From contig NZ_JAKRNK010000009.1 of NCBI RefSeq assembly GCF_022346885.1, positions 124,001-188,000 on the forward strand: a stretch of 64,000 bases of DNA, read 5' to 3'. Shown one piece after another: positions 24,534 through 35,688 of this stretch. This stretch comes from Paenibacillus sp. ACRRX (GTDB lineage: Bacteria; Bacillota; Bacilli; Paenibacillales; Paenibacillaceae). The notes beneath the pieces were generated by a model that was given only the letters and a program-made list of their open reading frames with translations, was not told the origin of the DNA and ran no database searches. Numbering within the stretch: the first letter of the stretch is position 1; each line of letters opens with the position of its first letter. The position numbers were made by a program, and so were the translations under genes.

Positions 24534-26561
24534 CTACAATTTAAACTTGTTAATCTCGTCCATCATATGTCGTGTCATCAGCGTAAGTCCTTCGGCTGTT
24601 CCAAGTACTTCCTCAGACGCGGCCGCCGTTTCCTCGGATGTTGCTGCAATTTCTTCTGAAGACGCGGATATTTCTTCCGCAATCGCAGAACTTGCTTCTA
24701 CGCGGCTCAGGATATCGTCTTTTTCTTGATTAATGACGATGGCAGCCTGGTTCACCGCATCCAACTGCGGTGTGATATACTCCAGTGCCTCGATAATATG
24801 CTGGAACGATACGATGGCCGTGTCCACATCTTGGCGCTGCTCTGTTACAGCACTCTGCATCACTTGAGCAGTATTTAGCATCTCAGCTGCATCGTGGGAT
24901 ACACCGTGAATGAGCATAGCGATAGCACGTGCGGACTCACGAGATTGCTCCGACAGCTTGCGTACTTCATCTGCTACAACGGCAAAGCCTTTGCCTGCTT
25001 CCCCTGCGCGTGCGGATTCGATGGCAGCATTAAGTGCGAGCAAATTCGTCTGTTCTGCGATCTCATTCATCGTATCGGTAATGCGATGAATTCGCTTAAA
25101 GTTTTCGTTTGACACCACGATGTTCTGAATAAAGGCTTCGAATGCTCGCTGCATATCGTGCACGGAAGTTTCGAGTTTATTCATATTTGTACGGCTGCCA
25201 TCGGCAAGTTGGTGTATTTGTTTGCCGCTCTGATCAATAACAGAGACGGAATTGGACATTTCATCCAGTCTTTGACCATAACTGGATAAGGTATCACTAA
25301 TGCTGACCAGGTCTTCGGTCTGTGCGCCCACACCGCCTGCTACATCTTGAATAGAAGTAGAGACCGTATCGCATGCGACACACATTTCTTGGGCAGCTTG
25401 GCTTAGCTGAACAGAAGCATCATCGATCTCGCGAGATTGCTGCTGCACTGTCCCAATCAGCTGTCTTAAGGACTGCTGCATATTAACGAGCATGCCACCA
25501 AGGGCGCCAAGTTCATCGTTGCGTTTTAAGATAGCTTCATTAACTTGTGTATTCAGTCGTCCTTTGGAAATCGCATTAAAGTTACTGCTTATCATACGGA
25601 ATGCCCCAGTTAATCGATTCGAGAATAACAGGACTAATGTTATGCCAAACGCGATAAAAATAATGGAACCAATGACCAAATCCCTTTGCATCTTCGTCAC
25701 ACCGCTTAGCAGCTCATCTTCGTGCATATAGATGCCGGCTGAACCGCCAGTCAGCGGAATAGGTGAGAATCCGACAAGCTTGGTCTCTCCTTCATATGTA
25801 TACTTGCCATTACCTGTCTCACCTGCAATCATCCGCTTGGTAATCTCTGCGAGGCCTGCCTGCTTGGCGTCCTGTGCACCTGCTTGGATCAGATTTATAC
25901 GGTTGTATACCATATTAATGTCTTCATGCGCTACAACGTTAGCATCTTTGTCGACAATAAATACTCGACCTGTCTCGCCAACTTTCATGTCATTGGCGAT
26001 ACGACTCAATCGATCCGCCTTATGCTCCATCCAGATTACGCCGTTAACAGCACCATCGTGATACAGCGGAACTGCAAATACGATAATAAGTGTCTTGTTG
26101 TCTACCTGAGAGATTAACACGTCAGAAGTTGCTGGGCTTCCGGTCTTAGCGGTCATAAAGTAATCACGCTGTGCGATGTTTGAGCCAACCTCTGTTCCAA
26201 ACCTATTAAGACCACTTTGGTCAGCGATTCCCCAGCCATTAGCTTCTTCCAAATGAAAATGGTGCTCCAATTGTTTTAACAATGATTTGGACACACCGTG
26301 CTTAAACTCGTTAACCCCGTTCATGCCACTCATCGTAATGAGGAAGCTCAGCTTGTTATTTAATGCATCGTTGTAACGCATGGCCGATTGTTTGGCAAGC
26401 TGGGGAAGCATCGCTTCTGCTGACAACTCCAGCTCTTTCTTCGCTTCAAGGTAAGAGGTTGCTGTCAAACCGATACATAATACGATCAGCAGCCCTCCAA
26501 ACGTAAATATAAGCTGTTTTTTCAAAGAATTTAGTCTAAACCACTTACTTAACTTATCCAA
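24534..26561 (-). CDS. Methyl-accepting chemotaxis protein
   Basis: A 675-residue chemoreceptor. TTG start at 26561 behind GGAAGGAGTTTACAGA. Layout: TM1 ([21 protein letters not shown]), extracellular dCache-type double-PAS domain (about 45-305, with [27 protein letters not shown] and [23 protein letters not shown]), TM2 ([18 protein letters not shown]), HAMP, then the signalling domain with the conserved hairpin tip [37 protein letters not shown]. The dCache domain implies small-molecule sensing. It is isolated from other chemotaxis genes. Confidence 0.95.
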   Translation of the reverse strand: MDKLSKWFRLNSLKKQLIFTFGGLLIVLCIGLTATSYLEAKKELELSAEAMLPQLAKQSAMRYNDALNNKLSFLITMSGMNGVNEFKHGVSKSLLKQLEHHFHLEEANGWGIADQSGLNRFGTEVGSNIAQRDYFMTAKTGSPATSDVLISQVDNKTLIIVFAVPLYHDGAVNGVIWMEHKADRLSRIANDMKVGETGRVFIVDKDANVVAHEDINMVYNRINLIQAGAQDAKQAGLAEITKRMIAGETGNGKYTYEGETKLVGFSPIPLTGGSAGIYMHEDELLSGVTKMQRDLVIGSIIFIAFGITLVLLFSNRLTGAFRMISSNFNAISKGRLNTQVNEAILKRNDELGALGGMLVNMQQSLRQLIGTVQQQSREIDDASVQLSQAAQEMCVACDTVSTSIQDVAGGVGAQTEDLVSISDTLSSYGQRLDEMSNSVSVIDQSGKQIHQLADGSRTNMNKLETSVHDMQRAFEAFIQNIVVSNENFKRIHRITDTMNEIAEQTNLLALNAAIESARAGEAGKGFAVVADEVRKLSEQSRESARAIAMLIHGVSHDAAEMLNTAQVMQSAVTEQRQDVDTAIVSFQHIIEALEYITPQLDAVNQAAIVINQEKDDILSRVEASSAIAEEISASSEEIAATSEETAAASEEVLGTAEGLTLMTRHMMDEINKFKL

Positions 26562-26720
26562 TCTGTAAACTCCTTCCGAAAATGATGCTGCTTGTTTTGA
26601 CTGTTTGCCTACAGCCCCGTCGTATTCATATCGTAATAATCCTGCTAATTATGAATGATATATTTATGACATAAATGGTTGTATTTTCATTTAAAAATAT
26701 GTTCATAAGTATTAATAAAA

Positions 26721-26767
26721 TAAAAAACGAACCTGATAATGCTTTTTGGGCATCAAACAGATTCGTT
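26721..26767 (-). terminator. Terminator of the YutG-like gene
   Basis: On the minus strand AACGAATCTG pairs with CAGGTTCGTT (one G-U), with an inner ATGC/GCAT hairpin, and runs into TTTTTATTTTATT. Confidence 0.8.
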
Positions 26768-26812
26768 GCATGAAGGCTACAAAGGTTATAGGTGCTTATG
26801 GCGATGCGCGAT

Positions 26813-27442
26813 CTATTTCTCCGCTTCTGCTTGTTGAAGAGCGCGCATTTTCACCATATCTTCTTCTCGTTCGGCTTGCTTGCGGTGGGCAATTCGACTG
26901 CTCGCGGCTGCTGCGATTGCACCAACAATATCATCTAAGAAAGTATGTATTTCCCCGCTGCTCTTATCGTTTAAACGCTCAAGTATACCTGGCTTCATCT
27001 TGTCCACATAGCCAAAATTGGTAAAGCCAATACTTCCATATACGTTAACGATCGACAAGGCAACGATCTCATCAACGCCATACAATCCTTCATCATTTTC
27101 AACCATTTCCTGCAAGGCTGGAATCAGCTTGCCTTCCTCTGCCAGTACATCCAATTGAATGCCTGTCAGAATGGCATTTTGCACTTCGCGCTTCAACAAT
27201 ACTTGCTCCACGCTATATTTGCAATAATCGAGTGTTAGCTCCGGGAAATATTTGTGCTGCAAGAACAGAACCAATTCGGCAATCTGATCAGTTGTGACCC
27301 CGCGTTTTTTCAACCATGCACGCGTCTCGGCTTCCACTTTCTCGCTGTTCAGGGTGTAAGGCTTCTTTTCTATCGCTGCCTTGTCTTTGTCTAACAAATC
27401 GTTTGACAAGTTGTGCTTGTCCAGCTTCATCTGTTCACTCAT
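26813..27442 (-). CDS. yutG: YutG-like phosphatidylglycerophosphatase A-family protein
   Basis: A 209-residue homologue of B. subtilis YutG. The core REVQNAILTGIQLDVLAEEGKL, DEGLYGVDEIVALSIVNVYGSIGFTNFGYVDK and LDDIVGAIAAAASSRIAHRKQ is almost invariant in this group, which belongs to the PgpA fold and is thought to act in phospholipid or lipid-phosphate metabolism. The N-terminal 45 residues are a charged extension. I choose ATG 27442 because GAGGTG stands 7 nt upstream; the GTG at 27469 has no such site. Confidence 0.88.
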   Translation of the reverse strand: MSEQMKLDKHNLSNDLLDKDKAAIEKKPYTLNSEKVEAETRAWLKKRGVTTDQIAELVLFLQHKYFPELTLDYCKYSVEQVLLKREVQNAILTGIQLDVLAEEGKLIPALQEMVENDEGLYGVDEIVALSIVNVYGSIGFTNFGYVDKMKPGILERLNDKSSGEIHTFLDDIVGAIAAAASSRIAHRKQAEREEDMVKMRALQQAEAEK

Positions 27443-27641
27443 ACATTTCACCTCATTATTAGCATCCACATCTATCGCGCTGATTGGTGTACTTCTTTAG
27501 CATGCACGAGCGCAACAAAAATTGCAAATCTCGTCATGAATAAGCTTATCCCTTCGTATACATAGGACAAATGGGTGCGAAGACAAGCTTGGTTCGCTTG
27601 CGAACACGCATCACTACAGGTCAAGGAGGCATTAGTAACAG

Positions 27642-28739
27642 ATGAATAATTCGAAACTGCTTACGCCACACACGAACACGTTCCGCCGCCGCTTAGGAGT
27701 GCTTGCGTGCACGCTTATATTATCCACGGGTCTAGCAGCATGCGGAGGTGAAGGTGCAATCGACGCCCCGCCCCCTGATGTAGAAACCCAGATGCTGCGT
27801 CAAGCGGAGGGACAGGCTGTCACGGATGTGAACAGTACGGGCCAACTGACAGACGATGCAGCTGCACAGGCAAATATGTTCGTATACTTAAAGGATCGCC
27901 ATGGATATTTGGCACCGATCGCCTATCACTGGCAGGCTAAAGATGAGGCTGCACTGGCTAAGACTGCGCTGGAAATGCTGATTGATGGCGGCGTATATGC
28001 CAACAAGCTGCCAGCAGGCTTTAAGACGACACTTCCTAAAGGCACACGAATTACTAATCTGTCGTTAAAGCCAGAGCAGAAGCTGGCTGTTGTGGAGTTC
28101 TCGGATGAGTTCAAAAATTACGAGGCCGTTCAGGAACGTTCCATTTTGGAATCCATTGCTTGGACTTTAACGTCCTTGCCTAATGTCAAGGAAGTGCAAT
28201 TGTGGATGAATTCGAAGAAGCTGACAGAGATGCCTGTTGATCGTACTCCAGTAGATACGCACATCACACGCAGTTTAGGCATTAATCTGGAGAAGGGCGA
28301 AAGCGTCAATTACTTAAAATCGATGCCTGTTATGTTATATTTCACTTCACTCACAGAGGATGGAAAATCATACTACATTCCCGTAACACGTCTGATTGAA
28401 CCGTCAGAGAACCCTGTAGAAGCTGCGCTTCAGCAGATTATTCAAGGACCACAAGACAAAAAGGCGATGTCTATGGTAGCTACTGAGGCGACAAAAATAA
28501 AAAATATCGAACATACCAAGGATACCGTGACGGTTGATCTGGTTGATTCCATGTTTGAGAAGGGCGATAAAGTTCCTGCCGATCTTCTAAAATCAGTAGT
28601 ACTGTCATTAACAGAGCTGCCTAATGTGGGGAAAGTTCAAATTCGTATGAACGGTGCAGCGGATATTCAGGGAACGGACAACAAAGACTATTCGAAGCCA
28701 GTCACGAGGCCGATCGTAAATCCGATGTGGAAAGGCTGA
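27642..28739 (+). CDS. gerM: GerM-like sporulation/germination lipoprotein
   Basis: A 365-residue lipoprotein with signal LGVLACTLILSTGLAAC (lipobox LAAC) and two GerMN domains. The first covers about residues 75-200 (MFVYLKDRHGYLAPIAYHW, GTRITNLSLKPEQKLAVVEFSDEF), the second about 225-350 (VMLYFTSLTEDGKSYYIPVTRLIE, TVTVDLVDSMFEKGD). GerM is needed for proper engulfment-stage and spore envelope assembly in B. subtilis. The order gerM-rph-rdgB is the same as in Bacillus, which supports orthology. Confidence 0.92.
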   Translation: MNNSKLLTPHTNTFRRRLGVLACTLILSTGLAACGGEGAIDAPPPDVETQMLRQAEGQAVTDVNSTGQLTDDAAAQANMFVYLKDRHGYLAPIAYHWQAKDEAALAKTALEMLIDGGVYANKLPAGFKTTLPKGTRITNLSLKPEQKLAVVEFSDEFKNYEAVQERSILESIAWTLTSLPNVKEVQLWMNSKKLTEMPVDRTPVDTHITRSLGINLEKGESVNYLKSMPVMLYFTSLTEDGKSYYIPVTRLIEPSENPVEAALQQIIQGPQDKKAMSMVATEATKIKNIEHTKDTVTVDLVDSMFEKGDKVPADLLKSVVLSLTELPNVGKVQIRMNGAADIQGTDNKDYSKPVTRPIVNPMWKG

Positions 28740-28855
28740 ACTGGTTTGTTCACATAACCTCTATACGTTCGAAGATGATTTTCGCTTGGGACTTTGGTAG
28801 AATAGGGGATGTTACTTTTTAAACGGATTCAGGAGCATTTCTAGGAGGCACATAC

Positions 28856-29617
28856 ATGAGAAGCAACGGACGCAAGGCGGAAGATCTCCGTCCTATTACA
28901 ATTCAGACCAATACGAACAAGTATGCGGAAGGCTCCGTATTAATTGAAGTGGGCGACACGAAAGTGTTGTGTACCGCTAGCGTGGAAGAACGAGTTCCTC
29001 CATTTATGAAAGGCCAAGGCAAAGGCTGGATTACAGCCGAGTACTCGATGCTGCCGCGTGCAACACAGACGCGCAATCAGCGTGAAGCAGCGCGTGGAAA
29101 GCTAACAGGACGCACGATGGAAATTCAACGACTAATCGGGCGTGCACTGCGCTCGGTTGTGGATCTGCACGCACTTGGAGAGCGTACAATCACGCTGGAT
29201 TGTGATGTTCTGCAAGCAGATGGAGGCACGCGGACAACATCCATCACTGGGGCGTTCATTGCCATGGCCATGGCAATACATAGAATTAGCCAGCAGCATT
29301 CGCTGTCTAAATTTCCGATTAACGACTTCCTGGCTTCTGTCAGCGTAGGCGTAGTGCAGGGAGAACCTAAGTGTGATTTGAACTACGAAGAGGATTCGTC
29401 CGCTAAAGTAGATATGAACGTGGTAATGACCGGCAACGGGAAGTTTGTTGAAGTACAAGGCACAGGCGAAGAAAGCCCGTTCTCCCGCCAAGAGCTGAAT
29501 CAATTGTTGGAGCTTGCGGAACACGGCATCATGAAGCTGATTGAATTGCAGCGTGAAGCACTTGGTGACATCGCAGGCAAGATTGATGCCCAAGCTAACG
29601 CAAGCAAGGAGGCGTAA
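28856..29617 (+). CDS. rph: Ribonuclease PH
   Basis: A 253-residue phosphorolytic 3'-5' exoribonuclease that trims tRNA 3' ends. Typical sequence: [105 protein letters not shown]. The phosphate-binding Arg residues are present. AGGAGGCACATAC precedes the start; the next gene follows after 8 bp. Confidence 0.97.
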   Translation: MRSNGRKAEDLRPITIQTNTNKYAEGSVLIEVGDTKVLCTASVEERVPPFMKGQGKGWITAEYSMLPRATQTRNQREAARGKLTGRTMEIQRLIGRALRSVVDLHALGERTITLDCDVLQADGGTRTTSITGAFIAMAMAIHRISQQHSLSKFPINDFLASVSVGVVQGEPKCDLNYEEDSSAKVDMNVVMTGNGKFVEVQGTGEESPFSRQELNQLLELAEHGIMKLIELQREALGDIAGKIDAQANASKEA

Positions 29618-29625
29618 CATCAGAG

Positions 29626-30276
29626 ATGCCTATCGTGGGAGATACGATTATTGTGGCAACACGCAATGCAGGTAAAGTCCGTGAGTTTACGCACGCTTTT
29701 TCTTCGTTGGGACTAACTGTTAAGAGCTTGTCTGACTATCCTAATATCCCCGATGTGGAAGAGGATGGCGAGACGTTCTTGGAGAATGCGCTGAAAAAAG
29801 CAAAAACGGTTGCTGAGAAGCTGAACATTCCCGTATTGGCGGACGACTCCGGGTTATGCGTTGGACGGTTGAATGGAGAGCCGGGTGTCTATTCCGCCCG
29901 TTATGCAGGGGAACACGGAAACGATGACGCCAACAATGCCAAGCTGCTTGCTGCTTTACAAGCACTGCCGGACTGTGATACGACGAAGATCAGCCAATCG
30001 GAGCGGGTACATGAGAAGTGGCTTAGCCCCGCGCAGTTCGTCTGTGCGCTTGTGCTGTACGATCCGGCGAAGAAGCAGGCTTATGAAGCTGTTGGTACGT
30101 CAGATGGTTACATTACGGACCATCCGCGTGGAACGAATGGCTTTGGCTATGATCCGCTATTCTATATTCCGTCTTATGATCGGACGATGGCCGAATTAAC
30201 GACGGAAGAGAAGCAGCGCATCAGTCATCGCGGTGAAGCTTTGAGGCTATTGCGACAACGGCTGTCGATCATTTAA
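29626..30276 (+). CDS. rdgB: XTP/dITP diphosphatase (RdgB/YsnA/HAM1 type)
   Basis: A 216-residue nucleotide-sanitation enzyme. IIVATRNAGKVREF (substrate-binding motif), DVEEDGETFLENALKKAKTVAEKLNIPVLADDSGLCVGRLNGEPGVYSARYAG and HPRGTNGFGYDPLFYIPSY are standard. It carries a short insertion, TTKISQSERVHEKWLSPAQF, compared with the usual 195-200 residues. It is translated from the same mRNA as rph (8-bp spacing, AAGGAGGCG). Confidence 0.95.
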   Translation: MPIVGDTIIVATRNAGKVREFTHAFSSLGLTVKSLSDYPNIPDVEEDGETFLENALKKAKTVAEKLNIPVLADDSGLCVGRLNGEPGVYSARYAGEHGNDDANNAKLLAALQALPDCDTTKISQSERVHEKWLSPAQFVCALVLYDPAKKQAYEAVGTSDGYITDHPRGTNGFGYDPLFYIPSYDRTMAELTTEEKQRISHRGEALRLLRQRLSII

Positions 30277-30342
30277 GCTTCATAATATATTCCAAAATAG
30301 TGCTGGACAATCGAACAGGGTTCAGTTATCGTAGAAGAAAGT

Positions 30343-30379
30343 AGGCACCTTTGCAATGGTATGTGAAGGTGCCTTTTCT
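30343..30379 (+). terminator. Intrinsic terminator after rdgB
   Basis: Perfect 9-bp stem AGGCACCTT/AAGGTGCCT, 14-nt loop, then TTTTCTC. No SAM (S-box) or T-box motif was seen between it and metY. Confidence 0.82.
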
Positions 30380-30398
30380 CATATGTATCCTACAGTAA

Positions 30399-31733
<1,335 letters not shown>

Positions 31734-31945
31734 TGGATTGAAAGCCAGCTTTGCGTCAGTGTAATGTTGTGTTACTTGCTGACAGAGCCGACTGAATCAG
31801 GTTGGACCATATTCGGGCAAATTTTAACTTAGCGTGAATCAGAGCACAATTGGATGTGTGAACGGTCTCATAATCGGGGTCGTATGACGAACTGCACTAA
31901 TTTACTCCGTCATTTCTTTAACAATTATGTAACAGAGGTATTAAA
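31734..31945. other. Intergenic region after metY
   Basis: Nothing recognisable; no ORF and no strong hairpin in the first 210 bp. Confidence 0.5.
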
Positions 31946-31951
31946 TATAAT
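31946..31951 (+). promoter_or_regulatory. Candidate -10 TATAAT of a short transcript
   Basis: TATAAT stands about 20 bp ahead of a strong terminator (31971-32008). No -35 at ideal distance; TTAACA at 31918-31923 is 22 bp upstream. Confidence 0.35.
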
Positions 31952-31970
31952 AGCTGCACATTTGGTGAGG

Positions 31971-32008
31971 AAAGGATACGCAGGCGTGTAAAGCTGCGTA
32001 TCCTTTTT
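31971..32008 (+). terminator. Strong intrinsic terminator
   Basis: Perfect 13-bp stem AAAGGATACGCAG/CTGCGTATCCTTT, 10-nt loop, T5 tail. It is 240 bp after metY, with no gene between. Confidence 0.9.
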
Positions 32009-32500
32009 AATTTATAGATGTATGGTTATTGTAAAAAGGTTAATCCCCCACAAAAATATCCGATTTTGATAACAAGTTTGGCATGTCAACTGAAATGAAA
32101 TGGGGCTTGAATTGAAGTGGAAGGATACCTATTTGAATGAAGGAACTAACAATCTGTGTACGATATGAAAATGCGTACGAAATGAGAGGATGGAAATCAA
32201 AAATGTCCACACAAAGGTGGACACAAAGGCAGTATTTATTAAGTGTGAAGCATTACGTATGTGTCTATTATGGTGCATGCATGCTAACTTGACCCTGTAT
32301 ATAGGATGTGTTAAAAGTGTCCACTATTTAAAACATTTATTTAATTTGATTGTAATAAGGACATTTTAAGTGAAACATTGGTTTAAGAACAAGAGGATGT
32401 GGTAAAATAAAGCCTAAAATACCGTTATCCTGCTTGGAAGTGTAGAAATGTTAGTGATTTAAATGAACTCATGCATAAGAAATTAGAGTAATATTCCAAT
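32009..32500. other. A+T-rich intergenic region with GTGTCCAC repeats
   Basis: No gene is supported. TGTCCAC (32204-32210) and GTGGACAC (32217-32224) form an inverted repeat, and GTGTCCAC recurs at 32317-32324. They could be an operator for a gene that is no longer present, or chance. Confidence 0.35.
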
Positions 32501-34348
32501 TTACAAGGTAACCTTCACGTTATAATGACGGAGCCAGTAATCCACCTGAAGCAAATATGCAAACAATTGGGGTCCCGACATCAACTGACCAAACCAGGGT
32601 AAGTTAGAGCTCGCTTCATCAGACGCGGCAATTTCACGGATTCGTGACTCATCTATAAACTGATGAAGGGGAGAAGCAGCGTCGTCAAGCCGTTCCAACG
32701 CCAGTTTGCGTACCGTATTCAGATAGCTCGGATTATGTGTTTTCGGATATGGACTTTTTTTGCGATACAGCACATCATCCGGCAAAATACCTTCCAGCGC
32801 TTTACGCAGCAGTCCTTTTTCCCGATTACCGTAAGTTTTAATCTCCCAAGGAATATTAAATACATACTGCACGAGTCGATGATCTGTATAGGGAACACGG
32901 ACTTCTAATCCGACCCCCATACTCATACGATCTTTGCGATCCAGTAAAGTTGGCATGAAACGTGTAATATTTAAATACGACATCCGCCGCATCTTACGGG
33001 CTGTCTCGTCTTCGCCAGTCAGCAGCGGTACCTCATGTATCGCATCAGCGTATCGATCAGCGACATATTGATCGGCTTTAATCAGCTCCGCTATTTCAGG
33101 CTTCAGCAAGCTTTTACGCAGCGGAGCGGCAAGCGCCCATGGGAATGTATTTGCGTTTAAAGCTTCTGCGCGATGGAACCAGGGGTACCCACCGAATACT
33201 TCGTCAGCAGCTTCGCCGGAGAGCGCCACCGTGGCGCCTTTTTTGATTTCACGGCAAAATAAATAGAGTGATCCATCAATGTCCGTCATACCTGGAAGAT
33301 CACGAACAAGCACAGCTTTCTCCAACGAGTTGACAAGCTCTGGGGTATCAAATTGAACGTAATGATGATTGGTGCCCAGTTCTTCCACCATGCGGTGTAT
33401 CCATGGTGCATCAGCATTTGGCTGAAAGCTGTGCGCCTTGAAATGTTTGTCGTTGTCGACATAATCGACCGAATACGTATCGACTTGACCAAGGCCAAGA
33501 CGGTTATAATATTGGACAGTAAGAGCCGTTAGTGCGCTGGAATCCAGTCCGCCGGAAAGCAGTGTGCCGACGGGGACGTCAGATACGAGCTGGCGTTCAA
33601 CTGTATCGATTAGCAGTTCCCGTACTTCCGCAGCGGTCGCTTCGGCATCCAATTCGTGCGGTTCACTTTGCAATTTCCAATAAGCCGTTGTACGCAAGCC
33701 ATTCCGATCGTAAGTTAAGGTATGGCCTGGGCGCAGCTCTGACATTGTGCTGTATACACCATGCCCGGGTGTACGTGCAGGGCCTACGAGGAAGATCTCG
33801 GCGATGCCTTCGGCGCCAATGGCCGGTTCAATCGAAGGGTGCTGGAGCAGTGCCTTCGGCTCAGAGCCAAAAGCAAACCAGCCTTCTCCACGGCTGTAGA
33901 ATAGTGGCTTAACGCCTAGCCGATCGCGGGCGACAAACAGCTTCTGTTCCTGTTCGTGCCAGATCGCAAATGCAAATATGCCGTTGAATTTCTCTACGCA
34001 CTGCTCCCTCCATTCGATATAGGAGACGAGCAGCACTTCCGTATCACAATTCGTCTGAAACGAATAACCGCGGCTTTCTAATTCTCGCCGCAGCTCCCAA
34101 GCATTGTATAGTTCGCCATTGTAAACGACAGCGTACGTTCCGCTTTCATGGTTGCGAATCATCGGCTGCATGCCATTAACGGGGTCAATGACAGATAGAC
34201 GCCGATGACCAAGCGCGCATGATTCCGTGACCCATGTTCCTTTGGCGTCTGGACCGCGTGCGTCCAACGTAGCGGTCATTTGCTCTATGACAGCGGTATG
34301 TCCCGTCAGTTCCCGCTTCCAATCAATCCAACCTGTTATTCCACACAT
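32501..34348 (-). CDS. Glutamine-hydrolysing asparagine synthetase (AsnO-like)
   Basis: A 615-residue amidotransferase. Cys2 of MCGITGWIDW is the N-terminal nucleophile; the glutaminase domain (RRLSVIDPVNGMQPM, YNGELYNAWELRRELE) fills residues 1-210. The synthetase domain follows (SDVPVGTLLSGGLDSSALTAL, the SGGLDS pyrophosphatase loop; LSGEAADEVFGGYPWF). The length is that of B. subtilis AsnO (about 614) rather than AsnB or AsnH. AsnO acts during sporulation, but Asn-synthetase-like enzymes also modify cell wall or peptides. It is isolated from other genes; GGAGAGGATGG precedes the start. Confidence 0.93.
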   Translation of the reverse strand: MCGITGWIDWKRELTGHTAVIEQMTATLDARGPDAKGTWVTESCALGHRRLSVIDPVNGMQPMIRNHESGTYAVVYNGELYNAWELRRELESRGYSFQTNCDTEVLLVSYIEWREQCVEKFNGIFAFAIWHEQEQKLFVARDRLGVKPLFYSRGEGWFAFGSEPKALLQHPSIEPAIGAEGIAEIFLVGPARTPGHGVYSTMSELRPGHTLTYDRNGLRTTAYWKLQSEPHELDAEATAAEVRELLIDTVERQLVSDVPVGTLLSGGLDSSALTALTVQYYNRLGLGQVDTYSVDYVDNDKHFKAHSFQPNADAPWIHRMVEELGTNHHYVQFDTPELVNSLEKAVLVRDLPGMTDIDGSLYLFCREIKKGATVALSGEAADEVFGGYPWFHRAEALNANTFPWALAAPLRKSLLKPEIAELIKADQYVADRYADAIHEVPLLTGEDETARKMRRMSYLNITRFMPTLLDRKDRMSMGVGLEVRVPYTDHRLVQYVFNIPWEIKTYGNREKGLLRKALEGILPDDVLYRKKSPYPKTHNPSYLNTVRKLALERLDDAASPLHQFIDESRIREIAASDEASSNLPWFGQLMSGPQLFAYLLQVDYWLRHYNVKVTL

Positions 34349-34492
34349 GTATCGTCCATCCTCTCCGATCCGTTACTTCCAGAAGACCGATGAACCGGGA
34401 TGCCGGTAGATCGAGATAATAACATGGGTATGCAGGAAACGGCATAAGATGTATGTCCATCAGGAGAAGCTAATAAAAAAGGAGGGGGTGCC

Positions 34493-34792
34493 ATGGCCAG
34501 ACAATCGTATTATGTATCGATTCAACACAGAACGATTCAAGCGGAGCCAGTTGAAACATCTCATTGGGAGATCTTAGCGACCACAGAAGAAGTGGAGCAC
34601 ATGTCTTATTTATTAGGAGAGATCGGTGATGCGGAGACAGATGTATTACGTGACGGATTTATGCTGGTTACATCACAGTCCAACGAGGCGCTTAATGCCA
34701 GATATCAGGTCAATCTGAATGCCGTGTATACAGAAATATACAGGTTGGGCACAGAACATACCAAGGCAGAAATTAAACGGATGTGGAAATAA
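34493..34792 (+). CDS. Small hypothetical protein
   Basis: 99 residues, soluble, alpha/beta mixed: SHWEILATTEEVEHMSYLLGEI and TSQSNEALNARYQVNLNAVYTEIYRLGTEHTKAEIKRMWK. I do not recognise the family. GGAGGGGGTGCC gives a very strong start. It is the first of three short same-strand genes with very strong ribosome-binding sites. Confidence 0.75.
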   Translation: MARQSYYVSIQHRTIQAEPVETSHWEILATTEEVEHMSYLLGEIGDAETDVLRDGFMLVTSQSNEALNARYQVNLNAVYTEIYRLGTEHTKAEIKRMWK

Positions 34793-34846
34793 GTTTCTGC
34801 TCATGCGGTATGCGATCAAAATGACAGGTCAGGAGGCAATGAATTC

Positions 34847-35197
34847 ATGATGGATATCCAGCAAGCGTCTTTCCGTAGAACGGTCGATCATAATGGCAGA
34901 ATGCTGGCAGAAGTTGAAGTGGTCCCCTTTGAGCAAAATATCGGGAATGTGACTGTCTACGTGGCCGCGATTCCGAATGGCGGCTTTGAGATCGTGCAGG
35001 CGTTACCAAGTCAATCTAACACGGTAACTTCTTATGAAGCAGACGCCGGCATGGCACAGGTCATGTCAACTGCAGACAGCAGCATGTTCGTGAGTCAAGA
35101 CTTTGGTCTAGACTGGAATGCCAAATCTCAATTTCTTGACAACTTATTATCGTGTGATGAGGTCCGTTGTGATCTAGAGAAGCATTTAGGATCTTAA
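34847..35197 (+). CDS. Small hypothetical protein
   Basis: 116 residues, acidic, probably cytosolic. FRRTVDHNGRMLAEVEVVPFEQNIGNVTVYVAAIPNGGFEIVQALPS suggests a compact beta sheet; the end is helical (DEVRCDLEKHLGS). The family is not recognised. Two adjacent ATG codons (34847, 34850) share the site AGGAGGC. It follows the previous gene by 54 bp and is likely cotranscribed. Confidence 0.72.
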   Translation: MMDIQQASFRRTVDHNGRMLAEVEVVPFEQNIGNVTVYVAAIPNGGFEIVQALPSQSNTVTSYEADAGMAQVMSTADSSMFVSQDFGLDWNAKSQFLDNLLSCDEVRCDLEKHLGS

Positions 35198-35315
35198 ACG
35201 AAGCAGTTGTCCATTGTAATGAACACTTGAAGCGGGCAACAATCAGTCATCGGACGATATATCTGCACGCAGCAAGGAATACACCGCGTTTATCATCACT
35301 TAAGGAGGAATCACA

Positions 35316-35444
35316 ATGACGGAACAATTTAAAGACAATAAAGGTAATAAGTACAGCCACCAACAGAAGCATGCCAATGAGGTTGTTGCCAAAAATGCAA
35401 AACATTCCGCAGGCAAAAACCCATGGGCGACCCGAAACAAGTAG
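35316..35444 (+). CDS. 42-residue basic peptide
   Basis: ATG 35316 lies 6 nt after TAAGGAGGA and the frame runs to TAG 35442-35444. The product starts MTEQFKDNKGNKYSHQQ and ends KNPWATRNK. It is Lys/Asn/Gln-rich, has no cysteine and no hydrophobic segment, and is followed at once by a terminator. The composition recalls small acid-soluble-type or nucleic-acid-associated spore peptides, but no family can be named. Confidence 0.72.
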   Translation: MTEQFKDNKGNKYSHQQKHANEVVAKNAKHSAGKNPWATRNK

Positions 35445-35456
35445 ATGAGGATGAAG

Positions 35457-35483
35457 AGCGCGGCCTTAGGTCGTGCTTTTTTT
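35457..35483 (+). terminator. Terminator of the three-small-gene cluster
   Basis: 9-bp stem AGCGCGGCC/GGTCGTGCT (two G-U), TTA loop, T7. Confidence 0.85.
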
Positions 35484-35688
35484 ACTATCCTATGAATTTA
35501 ATGTATAACTTGTAGTACTTATTGACAAACTCCGCACATAGTCCACCTCTCGTGGACAAATTTCGAATTTTTACAATAGTTACATATGAGGTTAACATTA
35601 CCAGAATGATTACTCTTTACGCTGTTCTTTAGTCGATTGTATTTATTACTACAATACGAATGAATAGAGAACAGGAGAGAGCGAAGCG

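Noticed and set aside
27674-27683. GAACACGTTC in the gerM signal region as a LexA box.
   Set aside because: The spacer is only 2 bases and it lies within coding sequence.
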